From Ailanthus altissimus (taxonomy: Eukaryota; Streptophyta; Magnoliopsida; Sapindales; Simaroubaceae): DNA of 64,000 nucleotides. Location of the stretch: positions 7,874,001-7,938,000 of the forward strand of contig OX327702.1 in NCBI GenBank assembly GCA_946807835.1, given 5' to 3'. The number at the start of each line of letters is the position of its first letter. Position 1 is the stretch's first letter. Below, piece after piece: positions 1 to 12,800 of the stretch. The notes below the pieces were generated by a model that did no database searches, had not been told where the DNA came from, and saw only the letters and a list, made by a program, of their open reading frames with translations. Made by a program: the position numbers and the translations under genes.

Positions 1-659
1 AAATAAACTGTGGCCACAGATTCTAATGATCAAGTATTGCAAACAGCTTAGGTGGACATTAATTATTAGATTCCATCTTGCAAATATATGTTCCTGTGAC
101 TCATAAAATTATATCTCTAAGCTATCGATATTTTGATCATTTATTTGGATTTCACTTCGTGATAACTCAAATGATACAATGAATGTAATTGATCATTAAG
201 ATCAATTAAGCTTATTAAAGCTTTTGTAAATTAAGATCTACGATATTTAGTTAACCAGATCGAAATTCACAGTAATCTCGTTCAATGTAACATATATACT
301 AGTTTTTTCACTCGAAGTCTTTACTTCAATTATCAAGGTAAATCATTTATTATAAGAAACAGAAAAACTATAACCTTACATACTGAAATATCATTTTTCA
401 TTAATTATTTCGAATTAGATTTAATTTATAAAGAACTTGTGATTTATACTTTCTGTATTAACATTTTATATCTAATACATAGATCACATATTTTATAAAT
501 ATGAGCTCATCGATGTATACTCAATTATATGTATGAATAAATTTTATTAATCTAATAAAATATTATTACACATATTTTAAGGATATAAAATAATATAAAA
601 TGTCTAACATATGATTTGCCATATCCTTTAAATCTTGTGGTATTGGTTTTCTTTTGCAG
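1..659. other. AT-rich stretch upstream of first AVT1 exon
   Basis: No coding similarity or repeat boundary was recognised. The segment ends in a plant 3' splice site (pyrimidine-rich, then TTTTGCAG at 652-659), so it is at least partly intron of the AVT1-like gene. The N-terminal exons of that gene should lie to the left of the window. Confidence 0.5.
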
Positions 660-1816
660 GAGTTAATGTGCTATGTGGCGTAGGACTCCTTGCAACTCCT
701 TACGCAGTCAAAGAAGTGTGGGTGGATCTGTTTCTCACTACTCTTAATCTTTGCATGATCTCTTGTTATAATGGGAAGCATTGTTTAGATAGCTCTCCGG
801 GACTAACTACATACCCCCATATTGGGCAGGCTGATTTTGGCATAACTGGTCGTGTGATTGTAGCTGTGAGTCCAGTTAAGATATAAATTCTCTAATGTTA
901 ACCACAAGCATCTGTACACCTTTGTTTTCATAAATTCAAGCTGATTCATTACCTGGTTTTAAAAGTGATACTGACATCTGGGCTTTTGTCATATGCAGAT
1001 AGTTTTGTACTTGGAATTACGTAAGAATTTCAATTTCGTAATTAGTTTGGTTACCTGTTCTTATCATAGTTGAAGGATGAATGACTTTTGTCTTTAGGCT
1101 GCTAGTATTGAATACCTGATTATGATGGGTGGTAAGTTGGCATCACTTTTTCCAAATACCAACATGAATTTTGCCGGAGTACATCTTGGTTCACCTCAAA
1201 TCTTTTCCGTAACAGCAACCCTTCTTGTTCTTCCAATTGTTTATCTTCGAGACCTTAGTTTACTCTCAAATGTCTCAGGTTTCTTTCTTATCTTTCTTCC
1301 TCTAATATGTCACGCATCATCATTTTCCTTAGCATCCCTTGCTTAAGTCATATTTACTTTTAAAACCTTTTGTTCAGATGGAGGAGTTTTGACAACAGTT
1401 GTGGTGGTGCTTTGCTTGTTATGGATTTGTGTGGTAAACCAGGTCAGATTTTATGCTAATGGAACAGCTATAGAGTATAGACCTTGCAGGTATATCTGTC
1501 ACAGTTGGTATATATGGGTTTTGTTATGCTGGTCATTCAGTTTTTCTAATATATATTCTTCAACGAAAGAACCATCAAAATTTCCATTGGTTCTTCTTAT
1601 CAGGTGATGACATTCTTTTTTACTTACAAGTTTTAAGTCCTTTAGTTTGATATGCAAAAATATCAAACACTTCTACGACAAATGATTATCTCTCATGTGA
1701 CCTTTTGAACATGGGGGTAGGAGTCTGGATGGCTACCATATGTTCAGTGATTCAACTCAATCTCTATTCACTCTAAAGTTTCCAAAAGAATTTGTGGCTT
1801 CTAAAGTTGCAATCTG
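660..1816 (+). pseudogene. AVT1: AVT1-like amino-acid transporter, middle exons (broken)
   Basis: Five exons match plant AVT1 proteins, multi-pass vacuolar amino-acid/H+ transporters of the Aa_trans family. They are 660-865 (GVNVLCGVGLLATPYAVKE, then TYPHIGQADFGITGR), 999-1020 (IVLYLEL), 1098-1278 (LASLFPNTNMNFAGVHL ... LRDLSLLSN), 1378-1603 (DGGVLTTVVVVLCLLW ... NIYSSTKEPSKFP) and about 1718-1816 (GYHMFSDSTQS ... EFVASKVAI). Most have GT/AG borders. The fourth exon needs two frame changes: YGFCYAGHSVF is read in a different frame from both its left part and NIYSS. The exon expected between the fourth and fifth (family pattern GICTLLYAG) was not found. The gene is therefore decayed. It continues at 51304, 57170 and 57820, after the nested insertions. 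Identification rests on recognition of family sequence. Confidence 0.85.
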
Positions 1817-1827
1817 AATGACACTAT

Positions 1828-2099
1828 TGTAGGATCTAAAAATGGAATTACTTAATAGATAATTAAATTTACCATTGTACCCATTATGAGCATAAATAGC
1901 CAATCAAAGGCATTATTATAATTTCATTAACAAATGGACTTTCCCTCCACTATAAAAAGGTCTTTAGAGCTTAATGAGATACACATAACTTTTTCATCAC
2001 AAATCTCTCTTATTTTAAAATTTCAATTTTCTAGTTTCTCTCTAAAAAATATTAAACAAGCTTAAGATTACTGAATTTATGGAGCACTTAGTTCTTCTA
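1828..2099 (+). repeat. 5' LTR of the Tat element
   Basis: This 272-bp segment matches 42402-42487 plus 50950-51135 along its whole length. It starts TGTAGG. The end reads ...TTCTTCTA, where the 3' copy keeps CTCCA, so the terminal CA has probably decayed to TA. A TATAAAAAGG box lies near 1951-1960, followed by a block shared with the other LTR (TTAATGAGATA). It begins 11 bp after the last readable AVT1 codon. Confidence 0.82.
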
Positions 2100-2101
2100 A
2101 A

Positions 2102-2119
2102 TGACACCGTCTATGAGAA
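2102..2119 (+). other. Decayed primer-binding site of the Tat element
   Basis: TGACACCGTCTATGAGAA lies two bases after the LTR end. It equals the common plant Gypsy primer site TGGCGCCGTCTGTGGGAA with four changes, all G to A. Confidence 0.7.
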
Positions 2120-5100
2120 TTTCATAACAAATTAAATGGGAGATCTTAATTTAGAGACAAAAATTTGGTATGATTTTTCCCGATTCTCGAATTTTTAGGA
2201 TTTGAGCATTAAAATTACTTCTGCCATTAATTGCTTTCTCTATCATCATGCACATGGAAACTACTGAATAAATTTTGATTTAATAAAGCATTTCAGTTTC
2301 CAGGCACATTTGCAAACATAATTTTGTATCAGTCATTCATCGTTGACGTGTTAGATCGTGAATATTATACTAAATCTCTAAGTCTTGAGTAATAATTGCT
2401 TTGTCATTGAAAATCTTGAATGCTTATATCCCTAAACTATAGTTGCACGATTTCTTACAATGAATAAACAATTGATTTTGATTTGTACAAAAAATAATTT
2501 CAAAGCAATCATTCCATGCATTTCAGATCCCGGTTTCTGAAACTTTGATAAGCCTTTGCTTCATTGATCTACGTATCAAGTTGAGCGTTGGTAATTATTC
2601 TTGTGAGAACATAATTTGATGTTTGCCATTTTAATAGCTCACGTGATCTGTTGCTTGGCATTTGTTTATGGTCATTATTTTATTAATATTCTCATGATAA
2701 ATGACATGTATTAATCATGATTCAAAGATCCAATGGCATAGTAAAGATCACACGGTCAGATTTGATCTGAGTGATAAAAATCAGATTTGATCATGTGATT
2801 ATTAAGGCATTGATCATGAAATGGACAGCGAGATCTAGTTTTGAGCTTGTAGCTATAATCCGATCGTGTGATACATGTGGTCATAATCAGATCCGTACAA
2901 TTAAATTTATTTTTAGTTATTGATTTTGCATCTTGCATGATTATTAAACAATTTAATCATCGCTATTGATTTAATTTTTTAATTATGATGATGTTTTATT
3001 TTTAATTTGTCATTATAATTAACACACATAAATTATAAATTTAATTATTTTAACTATTTAATTGAGATCGTGATTAAGATTATGATGTGGTCCTTTGATC
3101 AAAACCGTGATCGTACAATCTAATTGTAGTTGAGCATCATTGAAAATTATAATTAGATGTAATTAATTTAAAATCGTTAAATTTGCATTACATTACCATT
3201 TATTTTATGGTGATTAAATAGAAAACAAATGATTAATTAATAATCGTGTGATTTCTTTTAATCAAATCATTGATAATCATTAATTTTATATTTATTTTTA
3301 TTATGTCAAGTCAAGCAAATGATCATTGCTTTAAAAATTATTTTTTTACAAGATTATTATCATTTTATTATTTTTTATAAAAATTAATTTTATATTAAGA
3401 AAGCAACTATATATTCTAATGATACTAATTTTATTAGGTCAATAAATTATATTCGTTAATCTTATTAATTCATCGTTTAATTAAAAAAAATTAATAGTTA
3501 AGATAATTTTTCAAAATTAACAAAAAGTGATTTAATATGTTATTATTAATTTTTATCATTATTGTAAAATAAAAAGTTAAAAAGTGAAAGATGCTTCACA
3601 CCTAGAGCCACGTGAAGCACCGCCCTCCAAAATGTATTTAAAATATTTTATTATTTTTTTATATTACTAAACAAGAAGAAAGGAAATGCATTAAAAAATA
3701 GTGAAATGATAATAGTTCTTTTCAACTATTGTTTTATTATTTTAATAAAAAAATGGTATCATGTGAGATCAATGTATTTGAAAAAGGCAATACTTCATAC
3801 ATAATACACCATTCTCTTTTTATGTTATTTTATTTAAAAAAATAGGAAAAAAGAGAAATTATAGATGGAACATGACTTTTGTTTTCTTTAAAAAATGTGT
3901 ACCGTCATTATTTAGTAATTTAATATTTTATCATTTAATACTTGATATTTAGGACAACTTATCATTTATTTTTTTCACTAATTATCTTATCAAAGTACTT
4001 TTATTCATTTAAGGCATCTTACCAAAATACTTTCACTTTATAAATAAAAATACATGTAAATGCTTTAAAAGCCAAACATGGGGTTGAATTTTATAGGCCT
4101 TTAATTTATTAATGTATTATATTTTATATATCTTATTATTGCACTATTTATCATTTATTTTGTAATTATTTTATAGGCATTTATGACAATCATTATATTT
4201 ATTATTATTATTTTATCTATTATTTTATTATTATTATTTATCCTTTGCATCATCAATAAATCATACATTACAATCATAAATTGGTGAATAAAAATTCACA
4301 TATCATTTAATTATTTCATTATTATTTTATGATTGATTGTTATCATTTATCGGTTGCTTGTGATTATCTCTTCGATCAAACGTTGGTATCATGGTTAATT
4401 TGATCGGTTCAGATTATTTTCTTTATTAAATATGCGATCACCATAAATTTGAATATCCAATCATAAACATAAAGTATGAGAATATCCGATTGGCACGTGA
4501 TCATCATAAATTAATTATGATGTTGTCATAGTGAATTTATTTGCAATAATTTTAACATTATTTCTTATACTTAAAAATATTTTTTTATTTATTGGAAATA
4601 AGAGCATTAAATAATAATAATTTTTAATTAATTCCATTGGTAATTATATTTACACTTTGCTCATATAATTTTAATATTTTTTTTACAATCTCTTAACCTT
4701 TATATGATTTAAATATTTTATGATAACTAATCAAATTTATTATTGAGTTGAGATGATTATAGCTACGATTTCGGATTGATCACGGTAATGCTGATTTACG
4801 GTGCACAACAACCTATGATGCACAAGGATCAATGGTGGATTTATAGTGATCAAGAGCAACCAATGAGTTTGATCATTTCAATAAACTTTAAAAGTTTAAA
4901 TTCACCTTATTTCAATTATTTACATTTATTAGACGCAACAACAACTTATCAATATCCTAAATATTTAGCTGTGTATTCAATTGTATAAAGTCTATTAAAG
5001 TAGTCACTTTAATATCATTTGAAGCAAGTGTAATCTCCTAAACTAACAAGAGTAATATTGCTTTGGTTAAGACATTTTATATTACAAGTCATTTGTTGCT

Positions 5101-5594
5101 TTTTTCTAAATCTTTGAAGAGTCACACACCAAGATGATGGACAAGCACTAAACTCGCGCATCCTCCAAGGAAAATGAAGGCTCATTCCAATAACATGAGT
5201 AAACTTTAGAGGATCCGGACAATACTTACTATCAACAAGTCTCAGCACTTTCAGAAGCAGCGTAACATATGAACTCACCTCAAGTTGTAGATTGGATCTC
5301 AATGATGCAATAAAAGCTCGATGCACAAACTCAATAAATGGAATGGTTCTCTAAAGCTTTAGTGCAGCAGCAATGCTACTTACAAGAAGTTCTTAAGAAA
5401 AACAAAGAGCTGTAAGTATAGTTAGCGCAATAATGTCAGTCATCTGAAAGAGTTAATGTATTGCACGATAAAGACCCAACCTTACAGCAACATCTGCCAC
5501 CTTCTGTGATACCCCCGCAAGTCGCTCACCTAATGGGCATTCAAGTTCTAACTTGTAGCCCGCACAATAGCCTCAAGTTCGCTTCCCTGCAAGA
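2120..5594 (+). other. Long AT-rich leader of the Tat element
   Basis: About 3.5 kb between primer site and gag without a credible gene. It is very AT-rich, with many scattered TGATCAT/GATC-containing words between 2700 and 4800. From about 5100 it becomes more balanced and probably enters the degenerate 5' part of gag. Long leaders are known in Tat/Ogre elements. Confidence 0.5.
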
Positions 5595-6732
5595 TTGCTA
5601 ATTTGTAACACATCACAGTTAATTCTCTCAACTACTGTTACACCAACCATCATAGTTACACTAACTACTAAGCCATCTCCCCCGACTTATTTTCCAGAAG
5701 AGGCATTGAAAGCTCATGTGCAAAAGTTATTCAATGAGCACTTACAGAGTCACCCATTTTATGCTCTAAGCGCATTTTACTTATATAAATTACAAAAGTC
5801 TCTGTTCATTGAAGAAATTGAAAATCAAAAGAAGTCATCCAATTTTTACATGCCTTATTTCAAAATATTCGAGGAAAATTCTGATCCCGGGAGCCACGTC
5901 TACTCCTTTAAACAGGTCGTGTCTCTAGAAGACTACAATGGTGCCATCAAATGCAAGCTATTCCCTTTACGCTTGGGCGGTATAGCCATGACATGGTTCT
6001 AAAATTTACCACTAAGATCAATTATTTACTAGCTTCTACGAATTGTTTGTCAACCACTTTCAGACAACTCATCAGCAATAAGTTAATTCTTCGATTTGGC
6101 GACTGTGCAGCAAGGGCTCAAGGAGACATTGAAGGACTATGTACGGTGTTTTAGAGAACTATATATACAGATAAAGAATTCGAATGACACATCACCTCTA
6201 ATAGTATTCTTAAAAGGATTGTTACCTAATACTCACATCTATAAAGATCTTCTGCGACAACCTTCAATAAGCATAAAATAGTTATTTCGCCTTGTAGAAT
6301 CTTTTATTTATGTGGAGGAAGATAAATCAAGTAGAAATGGTAGAATGTATATGAAAACAATCACTCAATCTACTCTATTTGAAGCTTAAGAACAACAACA
6401 ATTAGGCGCTAGAGTATATTACAGAAGAAGAGGGCAATCTCCTCGTTCCCTTAGAGGTCACAGAAGGAAATCAGGCTTCAATACCCCTCAGACACCTAAA
6501 TTGCCCCTCAATACTACTGTAAAGAAAATCTAGATGGACAATAAACACAGAGGATTGTTTCGCGATCTGCCACCCATAAAAACTCTGATTGGTCAATGAG
6601 ATAAAACAAAAAGGTGTTTGTATCACAATGACCATAGACATAACAGTAATGAATGCAGAACTCTAAAAAGACAGATTGAAGACCTAGCTCGCAAAGGGTG
6701 CTAATTAAGTACATTCAAAAAAATAAAGTTTC
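5595..6732 (+). pseudogene. Gypsy (Tat) gag, broken by Copia A
   Basis: The retrotransposon gag domain is readable: LFPLRLGGIAMTWF near 5958-6000, then in shifted frames FYELFVNHFQT and the block ending GLLPNTHIYKDLLRQPS near 6220-6270. A zinc knuckle follows near 6610-6700 (RCLYHNDHRHNSNECRTL, then QIEDLARKGC), typical of Tat gag ends. Frameshifts and stops occur throughout. Copia A interrupts it at 6732/6733; the duplicated GTTTC and the protease region resume at 15477. Gag would form the particle core; this copy cannot. Confidence 0.8.
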
Positions 6733-8719
6733 TGTTAGGGTCAGTGCATACGTGTCATCCTTGAATGTACATATACTTGTGTATTTATACAAGTGTACAT
6801 TTCTATTAAATTGCTAATACCCATTAATATGGTACCATGTAATGCAACATTACAGATATTGTACGATCTGAAGGAGTTCAGATCAAATCTAAAAGAGTTT
6901 AGATAAGGGCTCACAGATAGCCACGTTGAAAGATATAAATGCTAAATGTTGGCACAACTAAGTGTTAGCTGGTTATAATACTCAATAGATCCAAGAGTTG
7001 GAGCCTTGTCTGTAATGGGACATAGATCTGGGAATATACAAGTAACTGCATAGTTACAAGAGGGTGCTAAGAAATGCTAGTTGTGCAAGTATGTTCTCGA
7101 ATAATTGTCTCTGATCTATTTCTGTCGATGCGGATCTGTCGGTGGATACCTTTATATAGAGATCAGCATATGTTGTACCTATAGGGTATAGATGGTGTTC
7201 CTAGCCGACAGTGAGCTTGGAGCTCGTATTGACATATGAGTATCCAGTTAGGACTGGATATGGGACAGACTCAAGAGGGCCTCCGATAGACACCCTATGT
7301 AAGCCGTCAACGGAGGGTTCTCTCGAGTTGAGTAGTATACGTGGTCCTTTGACTTGAGTGCCACGGTGGGCTTGTAAGTGATCCACCATACTTTGATTTC
7401 ACGCATGTTACAGACCTTTCATAGTGTGACCGCTGGGTGTCGCTGGGTATGGTATGATGTTTATGGAGTCCGGTGTGTACAGATATGGGATTCATCAGCT
7501 CGCATAGGAAGCTTGATATCCAGATGCTTCGAGATTGTATCTCGAAAAGTCTTGTGGCCACAAGTATAAATCTCGGGAAAACGTTTCACCAGGGTAGAAC
7601 AATATGGTAAAAGAGTTTGCGCATATTGTTCAGTGAGATACGAGTCTAGAGATAAGACATGGATAACTACTAGGGGATTTGACGGTGATAATTTATATCC
7701 CCGCACATCCAGGATATCATGACGGAAGGACTATATGTATGCATTGTAACCTCAGCTTGTATGGTTCAACAAGCTAATTTGTATATCCGTGACGTGTGCG
7801 TGGGGCATTGCTCGTGAACTCATAATATAGTTCCATTTGACGAATCCGGTGTAAGACCTAGGGAGTCCCACGATATGGAGTGTACTCGTTGTGCACTGGG
7901 GCAGCGTGTCAGATTAAATTGTTTAATCTAGTAATATTCAACACTATCACGAGAATGCATGCGTATATGTATTTAAGTGTTAAATACAACATTTAGTTAA
8001 TAATTATTATTTACTAATTATTTAAGGACACGTGGCGCATTATAGACCCTTATGTGAGTTTACCAAAGTGTGAAATTTGATAGAACCCACTAGGGGTAGA
8101 CTTGGTAACTATTCAAGATGAGCAAAATGGTCATTTTACACTTTGATTATTTAATTATTAAATAATCAAAATATCTCTCTTTTTATATTATATAATATAT
8201 TTTTATATTATATTATAATACATTATTATATTATATTTTATTATATGATATTATATATATTAATATTTTAATTTTGGGTGCCAAATAGTTGGCACCCATT
8301 ACTTATTTGTAATTTTTCTATGGTTTCTAAGAAGCAATTAAGAATTATTTCAGCCTCAATTTCTTATCATTTAAGAGAAAATGATACAAACACATACTGA
8401 CTATTTTAGGGTTTAAGAGTTAAACTCAGTATTGCATATAGGTCTGTTGTTCTAGCTCACCATGCCCACCCTGTTGGTGACTAGAACTGCCTGCGAGTTG
8501 GTCTCCATGTGGACTTCGAAAAAAATACGTGTATAACGTTACACGTTGAGGTGAGTTCTCTATACTACTAATATATTAATGTGATTAATATATTTTATTA
8601 ATTGTGTTTATTGTAATTTACACGCTTTCGTCGCGTAGAATATGTATAAGATACGTATTTTAGGCAATAGACACAATTGCACATATATACACTCACATGT
8701 ATTAGATCCTCCGCCAACA
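6733..8719 (+). repeat. 5' LTR of Copia A
   Basis: It runs from TGTTAGGGTCAGTG to GATCCTCCGCCAACA. A better conserved, less AT-rich core (about 7080-7920) is open on both strands but has no recognised product. It is followed by an AT-rich tract and a TCTAAGAAGCAATT block. Compared with the 3' LTR it lacks the purine-rich insert seen at about 14940-15060. Confidence 0.9.
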
Positions 8720-8724
8720 ACAAA

Positions 8725-8736
8725 TGGTATCAGAGC
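8725..8736 (+). other. Primer-binding site (initiator tRNA-Met type)
   Basis: TGGTATCAGAGC lies five bases after the LTR end. It is the usual primer site of plant Copia elements, complementary to the 3' end of initiator tRNA-Met. Confidence 0.92.
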
Positions 8737-8819
8737 CATTTAGGACATATATGAGTGTTGTTTGAGTGAATGGATGCAAAAGGCTTATTGTAAATGGTGC
8801 ATTTCAAGTGTTAAAACGG

Positions 8820-8925
8820 GTATGCCAAAGGACAAGTACTAGGCACTACAGTGCCAGGGGGCTAGCGCCGCGGCACTGGGGGTTCAACCTCCCAGCGTTG
8901 CAATTCGACGCCGCGGTGGTATACT
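8820..8925 (+). repeat. GC-rich segment in Copia A leader
   Basis: A short GC-rich island with GCGCCGCGGCAC and GACGCCGCGGTGG words stands out in an AT-rich leader. It corresponds in position to the much longer GC-rich array at 21855-22240 of Copia B. Confidence 0.6.
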
Positions 8926-9330
8926 ATTCACATGAACAATATTTCTACTGTTCACAGCTACAGTATTTTTGAATAGTATTTCAAAATTAATTTTGCATGT
9001 GTAGATTTATGAGATGTAGTGAGAAAAGTTATCAGTCTACATTATAAATCGGAGTTTATGAGATGCAGTGATAAAGAGTTATCGGTCTGCATTATAAACC
9101 AAGAATTAATTTTTTTGTGTTGGTAATCACAATGGAAGCCCTACTGGTGAGGATTAGTTGTGCTTGCATAGAAAAATTAATTAATTGAGAATCACCATTC
9201 CCTAGGAGAATGGAGACTATAGACAGAAAAATCTCTCTTAAACGGATTGAATAGTATTATATTATAAGATAATATTTTATTTTGATCCATCTTGTCAATA
9301 TGGTCTTAGACGAGTCACGTCGGCCTTTTT

Positions 9331-9626
9331 CCAATATTGCTACAGTATGAGGGACTTGGTCGATTAGGCTTGGACTATACCAGTTAAACATGAGATGAGA
9401 CAAATATATGCAAAAGTATTGTCCAATATTGCTATAGCGTGAGGGTAGTATCAGTAGCATATATTTGATCATTAACAAGTTAATCTGTAATACACTTATC
9501 CAATATTGCTACAGTGTGAGGATAAGGTATACTTATGATCAAGGGAGAAGAGTTGCATGAGATGCAATTGATAAGTGTTGTCTACATGTTGGGTTTACAA
9601 ATGCCAATATTGCTACAGCGTAAGGC
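9331..9626 (+). repeat. Four-copy leader motif of Copia A
   Basis: CCAATATTGCTACAGTATGA and close variants start at 9331, 9423, 9500 and 9604 (gaps 92, 77, 104). The same four copies with the same gaps occur in Copia B. It is noncoding and lies between primer site and gag. Confidence 0.85.
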
Positions 9627-9841
9627 CCGAGTAAATTTCAATGGGATCTACTTCCCGCTATATAGTTTAAAAGGTTTAAACTATCGTATTTTTGTTTAAT
9701 AGATTATCGAGATTATGTAAAGCAGTGGAAGGGCGTTTTAAATCGAAAATGTATAATTAGTATACCCATGATTTAAAACGTTCTATTAGTGATTTAATGA
9801 ATATTTCGCTTACATCTCCTGTAATTTTGGCCTGTTAAGTC

Positions 9842-12800
9842 TAATGGCTACTACGAACCAGTTAGTGTGCATAGTTGATGCAGTCCAACTCTAGAGTGTT
9901 AGGAATTATTCTGACTGGTAGATGAATCTCAGAAGTGTTCTAGATTCAGATAATATTGGATTTATTATTAATCAGAGTTTGTCATAAGGTAATTCTAATA
10001 ACACTTCTCTACAAGATGAATAGAAAGGGTGTGACCCTCTTTGCTTAGGGTGCTTCACCTTTTACTCCAAGTATATCTGGTGAGACTAGATGTGTCAGGA
10101 GAAGAAGATGAGTCAAATACCCAGCATCAATTCTCAGAGGCAACATTTATTCAAAAATCAACAAGAGAGTAGGTAGATGGAAAGTGTTTCCACTACATTA
10201 AGGTTACGTATTAGAAATTCCTCTACCCTAGAAGCCTTATAATTGTTAGGAAGACTCCCACAGGTCTGTGATTAAAAAACATAGATATTTCTAGGGCATA
10301 TGATGCCAGTTCAAGCTGGGTATGAGATATTGCACGTCCTTCTCATATCTACAATATGTTGCAGAGATTGAGAGACACTGTAATGAAACAGCTTGTAGAA
10401 GTAAAGTTGAGAGTAAAAAATGGTGATTTCTTGCAGGTCCAAGTTGTTGGACAACTTGAATTACTTCTTGTATGCAATACAATAGTTGTATTACATAATA
10501 AGTGTGATGTTTTATTAGCTAAATGTCAATTAATAAATGGACATCATATACAATTAGAAATGTCTGTAGATTAGAATCTTTAAATGATACGGAGCTGTGG
10601 TATATACGTTTAGGTTATATAGGCGTGAGACATTTGTCCATCTGGTTAACGATGGTTAGATTTCTAATCTGACTACAAAGACTTAAACCAGTTTATGAAT
10701 AATGTATTCACGGAGATGACCAAACATACTAGAATATACGTCACATCTCTTTGATTAGATCGAGGTAATGAGTACATTAACAATAATATTTCCGTTTGTT
10801 TAAGGAGAATGAGATTCTCATTCACTATAGTCTTCTGGGTATTCCACACCTAATGATGTTTTGAAAATGAGGAATAAGAATTTATTAGATATGGTCCGAT
10901 TGATGATGAGTGTTATCGATCTATATTTGTGAGTATCTGCTCCAACTACAGAAAGGAAGGAAAACGTATCTTAAATATGTTAAGACTTGGGGTTGTCCTG
11001 TTTACGTAATAGTTACGCAGTAGGGTATCTTATTTTGTAAGAGTTACTTTATAAGATAAACAACACCTATGAAGTATAAGTATAGGTTCATTGTGTATCC
11101 TATAAATCAAATAGGATACTAGTTCTATGATTCTAAGAAGTGAAGTGTGTTTGTTTCTCAGTATGCCACTATTCTAAAGAAAGAGTTTCTCATAGGTTGT
11201 GGGAATTATAGAAAAATTGAGCTTGGTAAAGTCAATCTAGAGCTCAATGAACCCTACATGGGAACTCAGGCTCAATTAAGCAGTGACCTTTTAGCACACC
11301 TTTCAATGGGTCGGAAAGGATGTCTAGGTCACCTATTAGGTATGGTTGATGCCTGAAGGTGAACTTGAACTTTTCTTGGTAGAAGAAAATAATCTTTTGA
11401 CCTACAAGGAGATGATGTTAAACTACCCGTGAGAATTGTTCTCATTAGTTGTAAAGAGTTTACAAGAGGTAGTGGGATCCAGAAGGAAGGTAGAGACCTT
11501 TTAGGCCCTATATTGGTTCAAGAAAGGTAATCCGTAATGATCTGGGATCAAATAAGAGGAGACCTTTGGACCAATGTTGATGCTAAAGTCGATTAGTATA
11601 TTATTAGATCTTGCAGCATATTATAACTTTGAAGTTTGGCATATGGATGTAAGGAAGGTGTTCTGAAATGAATACCTAGAGTAAGAGATATTCATAGAAC
11701 AGCCTAAAGGTTTTATGTTCAGCCAGGCTTCCGGTCTGGTGTGCATGAAAGGTCAGTGGGAGCATGATAGTCTTCTTGATGCTTTTTGTTGACGATATAC
11801 TAGTCATTGTGAATGATGTCAGTATGTTAGAATTGGTCAGAAGTAACTCGTAAGTGTTTCTCCATGAAAGATTTAGGAGAGGCTTTCTTTATACTAAGTA
11901 TAAAGCTTTATAAAGATAGAGTTAGGAAGCTGATAAGACTCTCCCAAATCATTTCACATTAATAGCGTCTAAAAGGGGTATGGTTTGTTAATTATGAGAT
12001 AGTTAACGTATCTTTTAGACCTGGTGTTCATCTTTCAAGGAGAGTGTTTCTTCAGATGAAAGATGAGAAAGTTAGAGTGTCTGACGCATTAGATACATCA
12101 TCTCCTCAGATCTTGATGTATGCTGTAATGTGTTTGAGACATGAGATTAGTTTGGCTATAAAAGTTACGAGTGGGTTTTATTCTGACTCAGGTGACTTCC
12201 ATTTGATGGTAGTTAAACATATCCTGAGGTACCTAAAGGGTACAAAGGATAAGTTTCTCAAATATGGAGAAAGTAACTTATAAATGAAAAGATGCATGGA
12301 GTCAGACTTTTAGTTTGATCAAGATGATAGAGAGTCTACATCTAGGAATGTGCTAATTCTCAATAGTACTAAGTGAATTGAAATTACACCAAACTGGGAT
12401 TCACTGCTTATTAATAAGTACGTAACGGAAGCGACAGTGAAGATTCATAGATTTTTCGTTGGCCTTGGAAGAGTTCCAACACAGATGGATCCTATACTAT
12501 AAGTTTGCGATAAAATAAAGCCATAGGACTCTCCAAAATCATTTCACATCAATAGCGTCTAAAAGGGGTATGGTTTGTTAATTATGAGATAGTTAACGTA
12601 TCTTTTAGACCTGGTGTTCATCTTTCAAGGAGAGTGTCTCTTCAGATGAAAGATGAGAAAGTTAGAGTGTCTGACGTATTAGATACATCATCTCCTCAGA
12701 GCTTGATGTATGCTGTAATGTGTTTGAGACATGAGATTAGTTTGGCTATAAAAGTTACGAGTGGGTTTTATTTTGACTCAGGTGACTTCCATTTGATGGT

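Noticed and set aside
7201..7706. Overlapping open frames on both strands inside the Copia LTRs (also 13799-14289, 20347-20654, 55691-55996)
   Set aside because: They repeat in every LTR copy, lie on both strands and match no protein family known to me; they look like side effects of a less AT-rich LTR core.
8725..8736. tRNA gene at TGGTATCAGAGC
   Set aside because: It is only a primer-binding site; no cloverleaf surrounds it (same at 21752).
9331..9626. CRISPR-like array (regularly spaced short repeats)
   Set aside because: Only four imperfect repeats with unequal, conserved spacing in a plant retrotransposon leader; no spacers of equal length or cas genes.
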